64,000 bases of DNA, taken from Streptomyces sp. NBC_01314. Lineage in GTDB: Bacteria; Actinomycetota; Actinomycetes; Streptomycetales; Streptomycetaceae. Below the pieces are notes generated by a model. That model did not search any database, had not been told where the DNA came from, and saw nothing but the letters and a program-made list of their open reading frames with translations. Positions 1-8,576 of this stretch are shown here, piece by piece. The DNA lies in contig NZ_CP108394.1 in the NCBI RefSeq assembly GCF_041435215.1, positions 10,540,001 through 10,604,000 on the forward strand, read 5' to 3'. Positions within the stretch are counted from its first letter, which is position 1. Each line of letters opens with the position of its first letter. The position numbers and the translations under genes are program-made.

Positions 1-918
1 CACCACAGCTTCGTCGCCTACCAGCTGCCCACCACCGGCGAGATCGTGCCCATGCTTCAGGTCGCCCCGTCCAAACTCGACCAGGAGCGGCTGCTGCTGG
101 TCTCACCAGAGCTCGGCGAGGTGCTCACTGCGATCATCCACCGCGTCCGGCACGGGCATCAGACCATGCCCCCGGTCTCCGCCTACGACAGTCTGGAACG
201 GCTCTGGAGTGCGCCGATGCCATTCCTCTTCCAGCGCCGCTGCGGTCCGGAGGACCGGGCCATCCCGCGCAACTACATCTACACCTGCCTCAACCATGCG
301 CTCGCCGCGAGCGGGCTGACCGGGCCCAGCGACGAGCAACTGCGATACACGCCGCACGACTTCCGGAGAATCTTCGTAACCGACGCCATCCGCTCCGGCC
401 TGCCCCCACACATCGCCGCCCGCATCTGCGGCCACCGGCAGGTCGACACGACTCTCGGCTATGCCGCGATCTATCCCGAGGACGTCATCAACCACCACCG
501 GTCCTTCATCGCCCGCCGCCGGGCGCTGCGGCCCAGTGAGGAGTACCGCGAACCCACCGCGCAGGAATGGCAGGACTTCCTCGCTCACTTCGAGCTGCGG
601 AAGGTCGCCCTCGGCGTCTGCGCACGCGACTTCGGGACCCCCTGCGTCCATGAACACGCCTGCATCCGCTGCCCCGTCCTGCGGCCCGATCCCGAGCAGA
701 TGCCCCGCTTGGAGGAAATCCACGCGAACCTGCTCGACCGGCTACAAGAGGCCAAGGAACAGGGGTGGCTCGGCGAGGTCGCCGCGATCGAGGCCAGCCT
801 CGCTGCCGCCGAGCAGAAACTCACGGCCATGCGCGACATCGCGGCCAGGCACACCACCGTTCACCTCGGCATGCCCGACTTCCGCAGCAGTGCCGGAAGT
901 CTTGATGCCGAGCAGTGA
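1..918 (+). CDS. Tyrosine recombinase (phage-integrase family), 5' end outside window
   Basis: The frame is open from base 1, so the start lies before the window; about 305 C-terminal residues remain. The catalytic core of a tyrosine site-specific recombinase is visible: the His-x-x-Arg box HDFRR (His at base 355), the GH of box II (ICGHRQ) and the nucleophile Tyr in TTLGYA (base 460). It would cut and rejoin DNA through a 3'-phosphotyrosyl link. After the core comes a tail of about 135 residues with four clustered Cys (bases 619-672, spacing C-x7-C-x5-C-x2-C), probably a zinc knuckle, then a Glu/Leu/Ala-rich helical stretch. That tail is reminiscent of Tn554-type actinobacterial integrases (inference). 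The first box Arg is not in the window. It converges with the next gene. Its element and attachment site cannot be identified here. Confidence 0.88.
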   Translation, partial: HHSFVAYQLPTTGEIVPMLQVAPSKLDQERLLLVSPELGEVLTAIIHRVRHGHQTMPPVSAYDSLERLWSAPMPFLFQRRCGPEDRAIPRNYIYTCLNHALAASGLTGPSDEQLRYTPHDFRRIFVTDAIRSGLPPHIAARICGHRQVDTTLGYAAIYPEDVINHHRSFIARRRALRPSEEYREPTAQEWQDFLAHFELRKVALGVCARDFGTPCVHEHACIRCPVLRPDPEQMPRLEEIHANLLDRLQEAKEQGWLGEVAAIEASLAAAEQKLTAMRDIAARHTTVHLGMPDFRSSAGSLDAEQ

Positions 919-936
919 CAGCGGTGCCGCCTGGCA

Positions 937-1299
937 TCAGTACCGTCGGTCCAAAGCCTCAACGAGGCTGCGGAGTTCGCGCGACCGGCGACGGGACATC
1001 GCCAGCATCACCGCTTCGAGGAACTCGCGGGCCTGCCACGGATCGCCGCAACAGGCCCACTCCGTGCAGCCACCGCTCTCGTACTCCCACAACCGTCGAT
1101 TCGGCTGGTGGACAAAGCTTCGCCAGCGCACCATCGCCGACCCGATCGAGCCCTGCCACAGGTACTTCTTCTGACGTTCGATCCGTCGAACCTCGGCGAG
1201 TGCGGCCGAGGAAAGGCCAGGGATGGCCGTGATGTCGTCATGCTTCCGGCGCCGACGAGGCAACTCGGCCCGGACGCACCCAGGCCGCCTACGCGGCAT
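937..1299 (-). CDS. Conserved hypothetical protein (120 aa), convergent with the integrase
   Basis: A 120-residue basic protein of unknown function. It opens with an Arg-rich stretch (PRRRPGCVRAELPRRRRKHD), has a central Trp/Tyr-rich part (QKKYLWQGSIGSAMVRWRSF, then NRRLWEYES) and two Cys in TEWACCGDPW, and ends in a helical Arg/Leu segment. The composition looks protein-like rather than like a shadow frame, and the gene ends 19 bases after the integrase stop in convergent orientation. I recall similar short proteins beside actinomycete recombinases but can name no family. No membrane segment or signal peptide is seen. It may belong to the same mobile unit as the recombinase (inference from position only). 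Confidence 0.6.
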   Translation of the reverse strand: MPRRRPGCVRAELPRRRRKHDDITAIPGLSSAALAEVRRIERQKKYLWQGSIGSAMVRWRSFVHQPNRRLWEYESGGCTEWACCGDPWQAREFLEAVMLAMSRRRSRELRSLVEALDRRY

Positions 1300-1410
1300 G
1301 GGCCTTTCTGTTGATCGTCATACTGGCCATCTTCCCATCTGCGGTCGCTACGCGACCAGCCCGGATTGACCCGCAACCCCCGAGCGCCTCGAATACCCTG
1401 CAGATCGCGC

Positions 1411-2016
1411 CTACAGATCTCCCTCGCGCCCAGGGACGGAAGGCGGTGTGACCTCGATGATCACGGCCGTGCCGACAACCGGCCTGCCCTCGTGCATGGT
1501 GATCACATCGCCAGGCTGCACATGGCGCCACTGTTCGGGGCTGAGTGGCGCCAAACGGATCGATGCACTTTCTCCCGGTGCCAGGCCGGGCGCACCCTCC
1601 ACCCACAGTTGCGCAACGTTCACTGACTGTCCGCCATCGGGCGCCCGGTTGCCGATGTCCCAGAGCGGCCGCAGCTGCCCCTGCCCGGAAAAGGCGGTCT
1701 GACGTCCGCCCTCCTCCGTGCTCAGCAGGCTCAGCCTGGCCCGGAGGGTGCCGTGCTGCGTCTCCCAGGCCCGCCACTCGCACCAGTCGGCGCTGTGCTC
1801 CAGCATCATCTGGCGTGCTGCGTCCTCGAGTAGCGACCAGAATCGCAAGGAAACCGGCTGCTCGTCCGCGATCTCCATCAGGAGGTCGAGGACGAGCTCC
1901 CACTCCTGGTGCCGTTGATAGTCGCGCACGTCGTCAACCGTCACACCGTTTTCGGCCCGGGCGCCCTCGGGAAGTAGATCAGTCGCTCGCCGAAGGAGCG
2001 TGAAGGCATCGTCCAT
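1411..2016 (-). CDS. Hypothetical protein with an EF-Tu domain-III-like beta-barrel
   Basis: A 201-residue protein starting at ATG 2016 (MDDAFTLLRR); ATG 2025 is also possible, and neither has a strong ribosome binding site. The N-terminal ~100 residues are acidic and helical. The C-terminal ~90 residues (ARLSLLSTEEGGRQTAFSGQ, then LRPLWDIGN, ending VQPGDVITMHEG plus a beta strand) follow the outline of the third domain of elongation factor Tu, where a strand, a Glu-Gly-Gly-Arg turn and a late PGD turn recur. There is no GTPase domain, so it cannot act as a translation factor itself. Function unknown. It lies alone between the recombinase neighbourhood and a Tn3 transposase remnant. Confidence 0.7.
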   Translation of the reverse strand: MDDAFTLLRRATDLLPEGARAENGVTVDDVRDYQRHQEWELVLDLLMEIADEQPVSLRFWSLLEDAARQMMLEHSADWCEWRAWETQHGTLRARLSLLSTEEGGRQTAFSGQGQLRPLWDIGNRAPDGGQSVNVAQLWVEGAPGLAPGESASIRLAPLSPEQWRHVQPGDVITMHEGRPVVGTAVIIEVTPPSVPGREGDL

Positions 2017-2184
2017 GAGGAGCATTTTCCAAGGCCCCAGCGACGTCCTCATCGGGCCCCCTCGCGAGAACCGGCTCGGTGACACGCCCGGGAGGCCGCT
2101 GATCCTCAAGAAATTCGGCCGCTACTCTCAGCGACCTATCGGCGGACAGACGGCCCAGGCGGACAGCATGCCAAGTTCGGATAA

Positions 2185-2438
2185 TACCAGCTCGGCGCCC
2201 TCGGCCTGGCCCTCAACTCCGTAGTCCTGTTCAACAGCCTCTGCATCGACGCAGCCGTCAAGCAGCTTGCCGCCGACGGCTTCCCCTCACCGACGACCTG
2301 CTCGCCCGCCTCTCTCCGCTCCAGTTCGACCACATCAACTTCCTGGGCCGGTATGTCTTCACCCGGCCGTCGGCGCCGGGCCTGCGACAACTGCGCGACC
2401 CGAATGCAGACGATGACGCATCGCTGTGGGCCGAGTGA
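2185..2438 (+). pseudogene. Tn3-family transposase, C-terminal remnant with frameshift
   Basis: Reading from 2185 gives YQLGALGLALNSVVLFNS and a few more residues, then one base is out of step near 2286. In the next frame LARLSPLQFDHINFLGRY and TRPSAPGLRQLRDP follow, ending at TGA 2436-2438. This is the well-known C-terminus of Tn3-family TnpA (residues after the DDE core). The upstream 90% of the gene is absent and a stop lies just before the homology, so it is dead. It abuts the left end of the IS256 element. Confidence 0.75.
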
Positions 2439-2474
2439 TCCCTACCGCGGCTTCCAAGCGGTGGGGAGTGTCAT

Positions 2475-2488
2475 GAATTAGGTGTGAT
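2475..2488 (+). repeat. Left terminal inverted repeat of the IS256 element
   Basis: GAATTAGGTGTGAT, matched perfectly by the reverse complement at 3916-3929. Confidence 0.85.
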
Positions 2489-2509
2489 CCTTCCCGAAGG
2501 AGTCATCTG

Positions 2510-3874
2510 ATGAATGCGACGACAGGTCACCTGATTGAGGCCGTAGACCGCGTGTCGCTTGCCGTGGCCGACGGCAGTGTCCAGGGTGCCGACGTGAAGT
2601 CGATGCCGGTGTCTGAGAACGGTCTGTCCAGCGAATTGCTGGAGGAGCTGGCCGCGCTCGCGGCCGAGAAGGTCCATGGCGGCGAAGGGCTGCGGCTGAT
2701 GGGCGAGGGCGGGCTGCTGCCCGAACTGGCCCAGCATCTGATGCAGGCCGCCCTGGAGGCCGAGATGGACGAGCACCTCGCCGCCGAGGCCGGCCGGGTC
2801 GGCGGGCGCGGGTCCCGCTCGGGCGGCAACATGCGCAACGGCTACCGGGCCAAGAAGGTCATGACGGAGGTCGGCGCCGTGACGGTGCAGGTCCCCAGAG
2901 ACAGGCTGGGCACCTTCCGGCCCCGGCTGCTGCCCGTGCACGCCCGCCGCACCGGCGCGCTGGACGACCTGGTGCTCTCACTGACCGCGAAGGGCCTGAC
3001 CTCCGGCGAGATCGTCTCCCACCTCGCCCAGACGTACGGGATGACGACCACGAAGGAGACCATCTCCACGATCACCGACAAGGCCCTGGAATCGATGGCG
3101 GAATGGCGCACCCGCCCGCTCGATCCGGTCTACCCTGTCGTCTTCATCGACGCCGTGCACGTCAAGATCAGGGACGGTCACGTCGCCAACCGGCCGGTCT
3201 ACGTGGCCGTCGCGGTCACCGCGGACGGCTACCGCGAGATCCTCGGACTGTGGGCCGGCAACGGCGGCGAGGGCGCCAAGTACTGGCAGACCATCCTGAC
3301 CGAGATCAAGAACAGAGGCGTCCGCGACGTGCTCATGCTGGTCTGCGACGGGCTGAGCGCCCTGCCCGACGCGGTGAACACCGTCTGGCCCCAGACCGTC
3401 GTGCAGACCTGCGTGGTCCACCTCATCCGCGCCAGCCTGCGCTACGCATCGCGCCGCGACTGGGCCGAGGTCGCCCGCGACCTCAAGCCCGTCTACACCG
3501 CCGTCAACGAGGAAGAGGCCCGGCAACGGCTCGCGGACTTCGACGCCACGTGGGGCAAGCGCTACCCCTCGATCGCCGGCACCTGGCAGCGGGCCTGGAG
3601 CGAGTTCGTACCCTTCCTCGGCCTGCCCGACGCCATCCGCCAGGTCGTCTACACCACCAACGCCATCGAGTCCCTCAACGCCCGCTACCGGCGCGCGGCC
3701 CAGGCCTGCGGGCACTTCCCCAACGAGCAGGCCGCCCTCAAACGCCTCTACCTCGCCACCCTCGCCCTCGACCCCACCGGCCGCGGCCGCCAGCGCTGGA
3801 ACAACCGCTGGAAGTCCGCCCTCAACGAGTTCGACGTCCTCTTCGACGGCCGCCTTACCGCCGGACGAGTGTAG
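2510..3874 (+). CDS. IS256-family transposase
   Basis: A 454-residue DDE transposase, full length for the family. The start ATG 2510 has GAAGGAG seven bases upstream. The N-terminal third carries the typical MDEHLAAEA..RNGYRAKKVMTEVG region, with a short segment rich in Gly/Arg/Ser. The catalytic residues are the Asp of VVFIDAVHVKIRDG, the Asp of MLVCDGLSALPDAV and the Glu of TTNAIESLNARYRR. It binds the element's 14-bp inverted repeats and moves the element. No frameshift or stop interrupts it, so it may be active. Codon use is the same high-G+C type as its surroundings. Confidence 0.95.
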   Translation: MNATTGHLIEAVDRVSLAVADGSVQGADVKSMPVSENGLSSELLEELAALAAEKVHGGEGLRLMGEGGLLPELAQHLMQAALEAEMDEHLAAEAGRVGGRGSRSGGNMRNGYRAKKVMTEVGAVTVQVPRDRLGTFRPRLLPVHARRTGALDDLVLSLTAKGLTSGEIVSHLAQTYGMTTTKETISTITDKALESMAEWRTRPLDPVYPVVFIDAVHVKIRDGHVANRPVYVAVAVTADGYREILGLWAGNGGEGAKYWQTILTEIKNRGVRDVLMLVCDGLSALPDAVNTVWPQTVVQTCVVHLIRASLRYASRRDWAEVARDLKPVYTAVNEEEARQRLADFDATWGKRYPSIAGTWQRAWSEFVPFLGLPDAIRQVVYTTNAIESLNARYRRAAQACGHFPNEQAALKRLYLATLALDPTGRGRQRWNNRWKSALNEFDVLFDGRLTAGRV

Positions 3875-4721
3875 GCCGAACAGCCCACCCACCAACTCGT
3901 AGGCCAAACAGACGAATCACACCTAATTCCTGATAGACCCAAGCGGTGAGCTGGAAGAGCCGGGCGGTGTGCATGTAGGGCGGGCGTGCGGTGGTAGCGA
4001 GTTCGAGGCGTTCGAGGGCTGCGTAGAAGTCCGGTTCGTGTTTGCGTGCGTCGTCGGTGATGTAGTCGCAGAAGCTGCGGATGCCGTAGTGGGCGATGTC
4101 CCGGCATCCGAGATTCCGCAGGGTGGGGATGATCTCGTCGGCTGTGTGGAGTGTCAGGGTCGAGTTGAACATCTGCGTCCGGGCCTGATCGGTGTCGAGT
4201 GCGGCGAGCGCGGCCTCAGGATCCATTTCCCGGACAGCGATGTTCAGGGGCGCCGAGTGCCGGTTGATCGCCATGACGGAGACCAGGCCCCCGGGCTTCA
4301 GTGGGGAGAGTGCTGAGGCGAGAGTGCCTGGGACGTCGTCCATGTATTGCAGGAGGTTATGGCAGAGTACGACGTCGAACTCGCCGTCGGCGAGGTCGCG
4401 CGGCAGATCGGTCGCGTCGGCCTCGACGCAGGTGATCAGCTCGGTCACGCCGCCTGCAGCGGCTCGCTCGGTGGCTACAGCGAGCATGGAGGGCGCGTAG
4501 TCGACGATGGTGACATGGTGCCCGCGGGCCGCCAGGCGGATGGCGTCTCCGCCGTCGCCGCCGGCGAGGTCGAGTATCCGCAGCGATTCGCTGCCCAGGT
4601 CGTCGAGGTGACGCAGCAGGTTTGCCTCAGCGATCGAGTAGCGCAGTCTGCCCCAGGGGGCGTCCTGCCACTCCTGCCAGGTGGCCATCGCGGTGTTGAA
4701 CTTCTCCGGAGCTTCAGGCAT
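3855..4721 (-). CDS. CmoM-like class I SAM-dependent methyltransferase, C-terminus replaced by IS256 end
   Basis: A 288-residue Rossmann-fold methyltransferase. Motif I is ILDLAGGDGGDAIRLA (SAM-binding loop), followed by the acidic VTIVDYAPSML and a post-core region GIRSFCDYI..FYAALERLE that parallels E. coli CmoM/SmtA, the tRNA carboxymethoxyuridine methyltransferase. Native coding runs to about base 3931. There the IS256 right end begins, and the last ~25 residues (ELGVIRLFGLRVGG onward) plus the stop codon come from the insertion sequence. CmoM-type proteins end close to this point, so only a few native residues may be lost and the enzyme could still work. The exact substrate is an inference. 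Confidence 0.8.
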   Translation of the reverse strand: MPEAPEKFNTAMATWQEWQDAPWGRLRYSIAEANLLRHLDDLGSESLRILDLAGGDGGDAIRLAARGHHVTIVDYAPSMLAVATERAAAGGVTELITCVEADATDLPRDLADGEFDVVLCHNLLQYMDDVPGTLASALSPLKPGGLVSVMAINRHSAPLNIAVREMDPEAALAALDTDQARTQMFNSTLTLHTADEIIPTLRNLGCRDIAHYGIRSFCDYITDDARKHEPDFYAALERLELATTARPPYMHTARLFQLTAWVYQELGVIRLFGLRVGGWAVRPTLVRR

Positions 4722-5087
4722 CTCGCGACGATAGCGGTCCGGACGACGCTGGGGGCGGGCGGATCGGCAGCAGAATCAGCTGTATGTCTGGCCGCGGGGA
4801 CCATCGGTACGGGCATTCAAGCAAGCACTTGATTTTGGGTGCCAGAAAGCTCGGGACAGCGCGGGCTACTGCTCTACCGCCAGCGTGGGAGCAGCTGCGA
4901 CTCCGGGTAGTGGTAGGGCTCCCAGGCGTTCAGCCCGGCCGCAAGATCATCTGTGCTGAGGAACGAGGCAAGGACCGCGCGGTCATCAACCCGCCGACGG
5001 CCACCGCCTTGCGGCCTCGTGGAGATCGGCGGCCTCACAGCCCGGAACAGCTCTCACAGTCCCTCCGGTCCAACCTCTCAACGAAGG
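4722..5087. other. Gene-free stretch
   Basis: 366 bases between the methyltransferase start and the stop of the DUF3626-like gene. Frames here are short with shadow-like composition. The upstream part should hold the methyltransferase promoter, but no clear -35/-10 pair or repeat was recognised. Confidence 0.4.
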
Positions 5088-5969
5088 TCATCGAGTGTGA
5101 CTCCCTCCACCGGTACGGGAGTCACCGGCCGTCCAGGGCGCCCCGTACCGCGCCAGGTAGTGCCACACTTTCTTGACCGCCTGGGGGTCATAGCGGCCGG
5201 AACGCGCCGCATCTCCGACGGTACGAGGATCGAGTACGCCGTCGACCGCGATCTGCGTGCCCAGGTCGACGTACTCCTGGCCGCGATATCCGGGATAACG
5301 GCGGAGTTCCTCGACAGCGAGACGGATGCCTTGGTGCCACTCCACGGGGCAGCCAACGCGCAGGGCCGCGGCCTCGACAACCGTGCCTTGGTAGCAGGGG
5401 TCCAGTACCAACGCCTCCACATGGCAGTCCGGCCGGACGGGGCCGTGCACCTGCGCCTCGATGTAGTCGTCAAGATCGTCCTGTTGATCGGCGAGGGCAA
5501 GCCAAATGAGGCCCATGCGGTGCGCGACACCGAAATCCGAGGGCTCAAGGAAACTGTCCGGGTAACAGAACGTGCTCCGCGTCAGCGTCTCGCCTGTCAG
5601 ACGGAAGTGGGCGGAGCCAAACCGTGGCGCTCCGCCGAGCGGCTTGCGACGGAAGTTCAAGGCCCCGTAGACCGGCCGCTCATGCGCAGGTGCTTCGTCG
5701 TACGCTCCGTTGAAGATCCGACTCTCCCAGCACCACCGATCGCCGCCGGGATACGCGGTCAGCCCGCCGTTGCTGGTTCCCGTGACGAACTGTGAGCGGT
5801 AGACGCCGTCCTCGGCCATGACGTCCAGGATCGGCTTGCCGAGCAGCAGACGGTCCGGGTGGAAGTTGAGGGTCACCCGCAGCATCGGATCAAGTGGAGG
5901 GCCCGATGCCAGTTCCGCAACATGCCGAAGAGCCCGTTCCTGCGCTGTTGGGGAGGCTGCGGAGGTCAT
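5088..5969 (-). CDS. DUF3626-domain protein
   Basis: A 293-residue protein; ATG 5969 (MTSAASPTAQERALRHVAEL) is preferred over the longer frame because homologous proteins start near this helix. Diagnostic stretches are TLNFHPDRLL, YRSQFVTGTSNGGLTAYPGG, RPVYGALNFRRKPLGGAPRF and FGSAHFRL, which I recognise as DUF3626. The family is widespread in bacteria and has no settled biochemical role; the His/Arg/Asp-rich motifs hint at an enzyme (inference). No signal peptide. It stands alone, facing the same way as the methyltransferase upstream of it on the minus strand. Confidence 0.85.
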   Translation of the reverse strand: MTSAASPTAQERALRHVAELASGPPLDPMLRVTLNFHPDRLLLGKPILDVMAEDGVYRSQFVTGTSNGGLTAYPGGDRWCWESRIFNGAYDEAPAHERPVYGALNFRRKPLGGAPRFGSAHFRLTGETLTRSTFCYPDSFLEPSDFGVAHRMGLIWLALADQQDDLDDYIEAQVHGPVRPDCHVEALVLDPCYQGTVVEAAALRVGCPVEWHQGIRLAVEELRRYPGYRGQEYVDLGTQIAVDGVLDPRTVGDAARSGRYDPQAVKKVWHYLARYGAPWTAGDSRTGGGSHTR

Positions 5970-6200
5970 CCGCACAGTGTTCCCCAAGCTGATCAACCGG
6001 TGCACTCGGATTCACCCACCGACAGTCCGTCGGGCGGCGCACCATTCCTCCCCGGGGCCACGTCAGGACGTCCGCAAGCCTTGAGATCCCCACCAACTGG
6101 GGCCGCTCGAAGCCAATATGCCGGAGCCGCTGAACAACGTCACAGCCAACTCCCCACCTCTGTTGCACAGCCAGGGGACAGCCCCGCCCTCCGGTGAACG

Positions 6201-7538
6201 TCAGGTCGTGGCATCCGCGCTGTTTCGTGGAGCGTCTTCCTCAGGGTGCTGCTTCAGGACGTCTCTCCCACCCGGACGGTCCATCTCGCGCCACTCCGGC
6301 CGCAGTCCTGCCAGGTTCGTGGTGAGGAAGTACGTGGCCCCGCAGGCGAGCAGTACCGGCACAAGTCCGACGGAGGCCACCGCCGCCCCGGCGATCAGCC
6401 CACCGAGAGGGATACCTGCCCAGGCCAACGAGTCGCCGAGCGCGTTGACCCGGCCCAGCATCCGGCGGGGCACCCGTTCGAGGAGGACGGCCCCGATCAC
6501 CGGGTTGAGGAAGCCCGCACCGAATCCACTGACGGCAAAGACGGCCAGTACCGCTCCCAGCGGGGCGTCGAAGGCGAGGATCAGAAATCTCGGGGCCCCG
6601 GCCAACAGGAACCCGGTGAAGAACACGACCCTGCGCCGCAGCCGGTGCGAGGCCACCGCGGCGATCAGGCTCCCCGCAACCGCAGCGGCCCCCATCACGC
6701 TGCCTGTGAGACCGATCGCGGTCGGCCCGCTGCCGGACTCCTTGGCCCAGACGGGCATGAGAACCGTCATGAACGCCGCGTCGAGCAGGTTGGTGATGCC
6801 CACCATGACGATGACGGTGAGCAGCAACGGCTCGGCGCGGAGGAAGGCGAAGCCTTCGCCGAAGCGCTTCCAGTAGCCCGCTTGAGCCTCTCCGGCCTGC
6901 GACGAGGCGTCCCTGGCCGGCTCTCCCATGTGGCGAGGCAGCGCCAGTGCGATGATCACCGATCCGAGAGCAAAGCAGCCCGCGTTCACGACAAGACCCG
7001 TCAAGGGGCCGAGCAGCGCCGTCAAGGCGCCGCCGGCCGCCGGGCCGACGGTGGAAGCGAGCCGCTCGGTCACACCGGACAGGCCGGTGGCACGCTCCAG
7101 CGGCACCCCACTGCGCTCAGCCGCTTCCGGGACCATGACTTCCTTGGCCAGGTCGCCGGGCCCGCGGGCGGCGCCGATCACCGCAACCAGGGCAAGCAGA
7201 AGCGGGAAGGACAGCAGGTGCAAGGCGTGGAACAGAGGGACGGCGGCGGCAGCGGCCGCGCTGGCGAGGTCCGTGGTCCAGGAAACGGCCCGTGGGCCGA
7301 CCCGGTCCACCAACGGTCCGGTGAGTGCCTTGACCACCACATAGGGGGCCATCTCGAAGAAGGCGACCAGCCCGGTCTGGGTGGCGCTGCCGGTCGTGAC
7401 CAGTACGAACCAGGGCAGCGCGACCGCCGCTACCCGCGTACCGGTCAGCGCCACTGCCATGGCCGCCAGCACCCCACCCAGAGGCCGTAAGGACCGCTTC
7501 CCGGACCTGCCGTCAGTCCCTGGAGCGTCCCCTGTCAC
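6201..7538 (-). CDS. MFS transporter (drug-efflux type)
   Basis: A 445-residue integral membrane protein with about twelve hydrophobic segments, close to the usual length for the major facilitator superfamily. The loop after TM2 carries the MFS signature in the form GPLVDRVGPRAV. It begins with GTG 7538, overlapping the stop of the ArsR-type regulator by four bases (GTGA), so the two are translated together. The first loop and the FFEMAPYVVVKALTGPLVDR region resemble proton-driven multidrug exporters; the substrate is unknown. The neighbouring regulator probably senses that substrate. Confidence 0.9.
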   Translation of the reverse strand: MTGDAPGTDGRSGKRSLRPLGGVLAAMAVALTGTRVAAVALPWFVLVTTGSATQTGLVAFFEMAPYVVVKALTGPLVDRVGPRAVSWTTDLASAAAAAAVPLFHALHLLSFPLLLALVAVIGAARGPGDLAKEVMVPEAAERSGVPLERATGLSGVTERLASTVGPAAGGALTALLGPLTGLVVNAGCFALGSVIIALALPRHMGEPARDASSQAGEAQAGYWKRFGEGFAFLRAEPLLLTVIVMVGITNLLDAAFMTVLMPVWAKESGSGPTAIGLTGSVMGAAAVAGSLIAAVASHRLRRRVVFFTGFLLAGAPRFLILAFDAPLGAVLAVFAVSGFGAGFLNPVIGAVLLERVPRRMLGRVNALGDSLAWAGIPLGGLIAGAAVASVGLVPVLLACGATYFLTTNLAGLRPEWREMDRPGGRDVLKQHPEEDAPRNSADATT

Positions 7539-8197
7539 GACGTCTCCGTCCCTGCCGCGGACTCAGTACCGGCTTGTACTTCCGACGGGAAGGGCTCATC
7601 CAGTTCGGGCAGGAGGTGCGTGATGACGCCGACTCGCTCGGCTCCCTCGGGGGCACTGGCCGCTGCCTCGGGCGTATCTCTCCGGTACCGGGAGATGACG
7701 GCCCTCAACTCCTCCCGCAAGGCGACGGCCTCTTCGGGCGTGAGCCGCAAGGCCCAGTCGCTCATGTCGACGGTGTCCCGCCATGCGTGGGGCATCGTCT
7801 GCAGCTCGTTCAGCGTCTGCTGAGTGCGCAAGGTGTAAGTGGTGACGACGGATTGCAGGAAGGCCAAGGTGGCCTCGGGCTCTCGAACAAGCAGCTCCCG
7901 GTCGTTGAGCTCCGTCATCTGATGTACGGAACGCCACCAGCGCTCTCGCGCGTTGCCGCGCTCAGCGTCCTCCTCGACGAAACCAGCCGCCCCGAGCTGG
8001 CGCAGGTGATAGCTGGCCGTCCCGGAATTCACACCCAGCCGCTCCGCGAGGCGGGTAGCTGTCGATGGGCCGTACTTCCGCAGCAGCCCAACCAACTGCA
8101 CTCGCACCGGATGCGCCATGGCACGCAGCCCCTTGGCATCCAGGACAACGGAGTTCTCTTCAACGTTCGGGCCTTCTGGCCTCTTCCTCGCGTCGCT
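7535..8197 (-). CDS. ArsR-type winged-helix transcriptional regulator
   Basis: A 220-residue DNA-binding protein. The winged HTH covers about residues 20-100 (LRAMAHPVRVQLVGLLRKYG, then ATRLAERLGVNSGTASYHLR as recognition helix), typical of the ArsR/helix_turn_helix_5 group; the C-terminal half is helical and probably senses a ligand or dimerises. No metal-binding Cys cluster is present, so it is not a classical arsenic or cadmium sensor. GTG 8197 is taken as the start. The gene is translationally coupled to the MFS exporter and lies just below a 54-bp palindrome that is almost surely its operator, suggesting autorepression of the two-gene operon. Confidence 0.9.
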   Translation of the reverse strand, partial: SDARKRPEGPNVEENSVVLDAKGLRAMAHPVRVQLVGLLRKYGPSTATRLAERLGVNSGTASYHLRQLGAAGFVEEDAERGNARERWWRSVHQMTELNDRELLVREPEATLAFLQSVVTTYTLRTQQTLNELQTMPHAWRDTVDMSDWALRLTPEEAVALREELRAVISRYRRDTPEAAASAPEGAERVGVITHLLPELDEPFPSEVQAGTESAAGTETS

Positions 8198-8212
8198 CAC
8201 ACCCCACAGGTT

Positions 8213-8266
8213 AAACCGCAAAGAGTTCTTTGCGAAGAGCTCTTTGCGAAGAACTCTTTGCGGTTT
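8213..8266. promoter_or_regulatory. 54-bp near-perfect palindrome made of three 14-bp direct repeats (operator)
   Basis: Three tandem 14-bp units lie head to tail: AAGAGTTCTTTGCG (8221-8234), AAGAGCTCTTTGCG (8235-8248) and AAGAACTCTTTGCG (8249-8262). With the flanks AAACCGC and GGTTT the whole block is an inverted repeat centred on GAGCTC at 8239/8240, with only two mismatched pairs. It sits 16 bases upstream of the ArsR-type start, where an operator would block transcription. Confidence 0.8.
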
Positions 8267-8576
8267 GCTTCGCGTGAGGGATCCCGCCGCTCACCTATCG
8301 ACCGTTTCGGGACGCTTGGTAGCGGAACGCCAAGGTCTTCTCGCCGACTGCGCTCACTGGGCTCGTATCTAACGTGCTTCGGTCGAAACATAGGCATTTC
8401 TGTACCTTCATCTGTTTTCGCCACAGTGACTTGCCCGGCTCCAAACCAAAGGCCTTCGTCAGCGTTGCCGTCATCGACGCCGACCACCTCACGGAGGTTC
8501 TGGCGGGCAGCACCCGGCATCAGGTCGTGACGGTCACTCGCGTGCGACCTGCGAAGACAGACCTAGACTCAAACAT
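8267..8576. other. Gene-free stretch upstream of the ArsR operator
   Basis: 310 bases with no convincing gene. The local base composition is slightly less G+C-rich than the neighbours. It may hold the promoter of the regulator operon reading left, and a leader for the remnant reading right; nothing more specific was seen. Confidence 0.35.

Larger units (their letters stand above)
2474..3930 (+). mobile_element. IS256-family insertion sequence with terminal inverted repeats
   Basis: A complete insertion sequence of about 1.46 kb. The left end reads GAATTAGGTGTGAT (2475-2488) and the right end is its exact reverse complement (3916-3929), so 14 bp are perfectly inverted. One intact transposase gene fills the inside. 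No obvious 8-9 bp target duplication is seen in the flanks (left ..GTGTCAT, right CTGATAG..). A Tn3 remnant lies on the left and a methyltransferase gene cut in its last codons on the right, so a deletion next to the element after insertion is likely (inference). Confidence 0.85.

Noticed and set aside
2978..3907. 309-codon open frame on the minus strand over the IS256 transposase
   Set aside because: Gly/Val/Asp-rich composition with no motif; it is the antisense shadow of the transposase.
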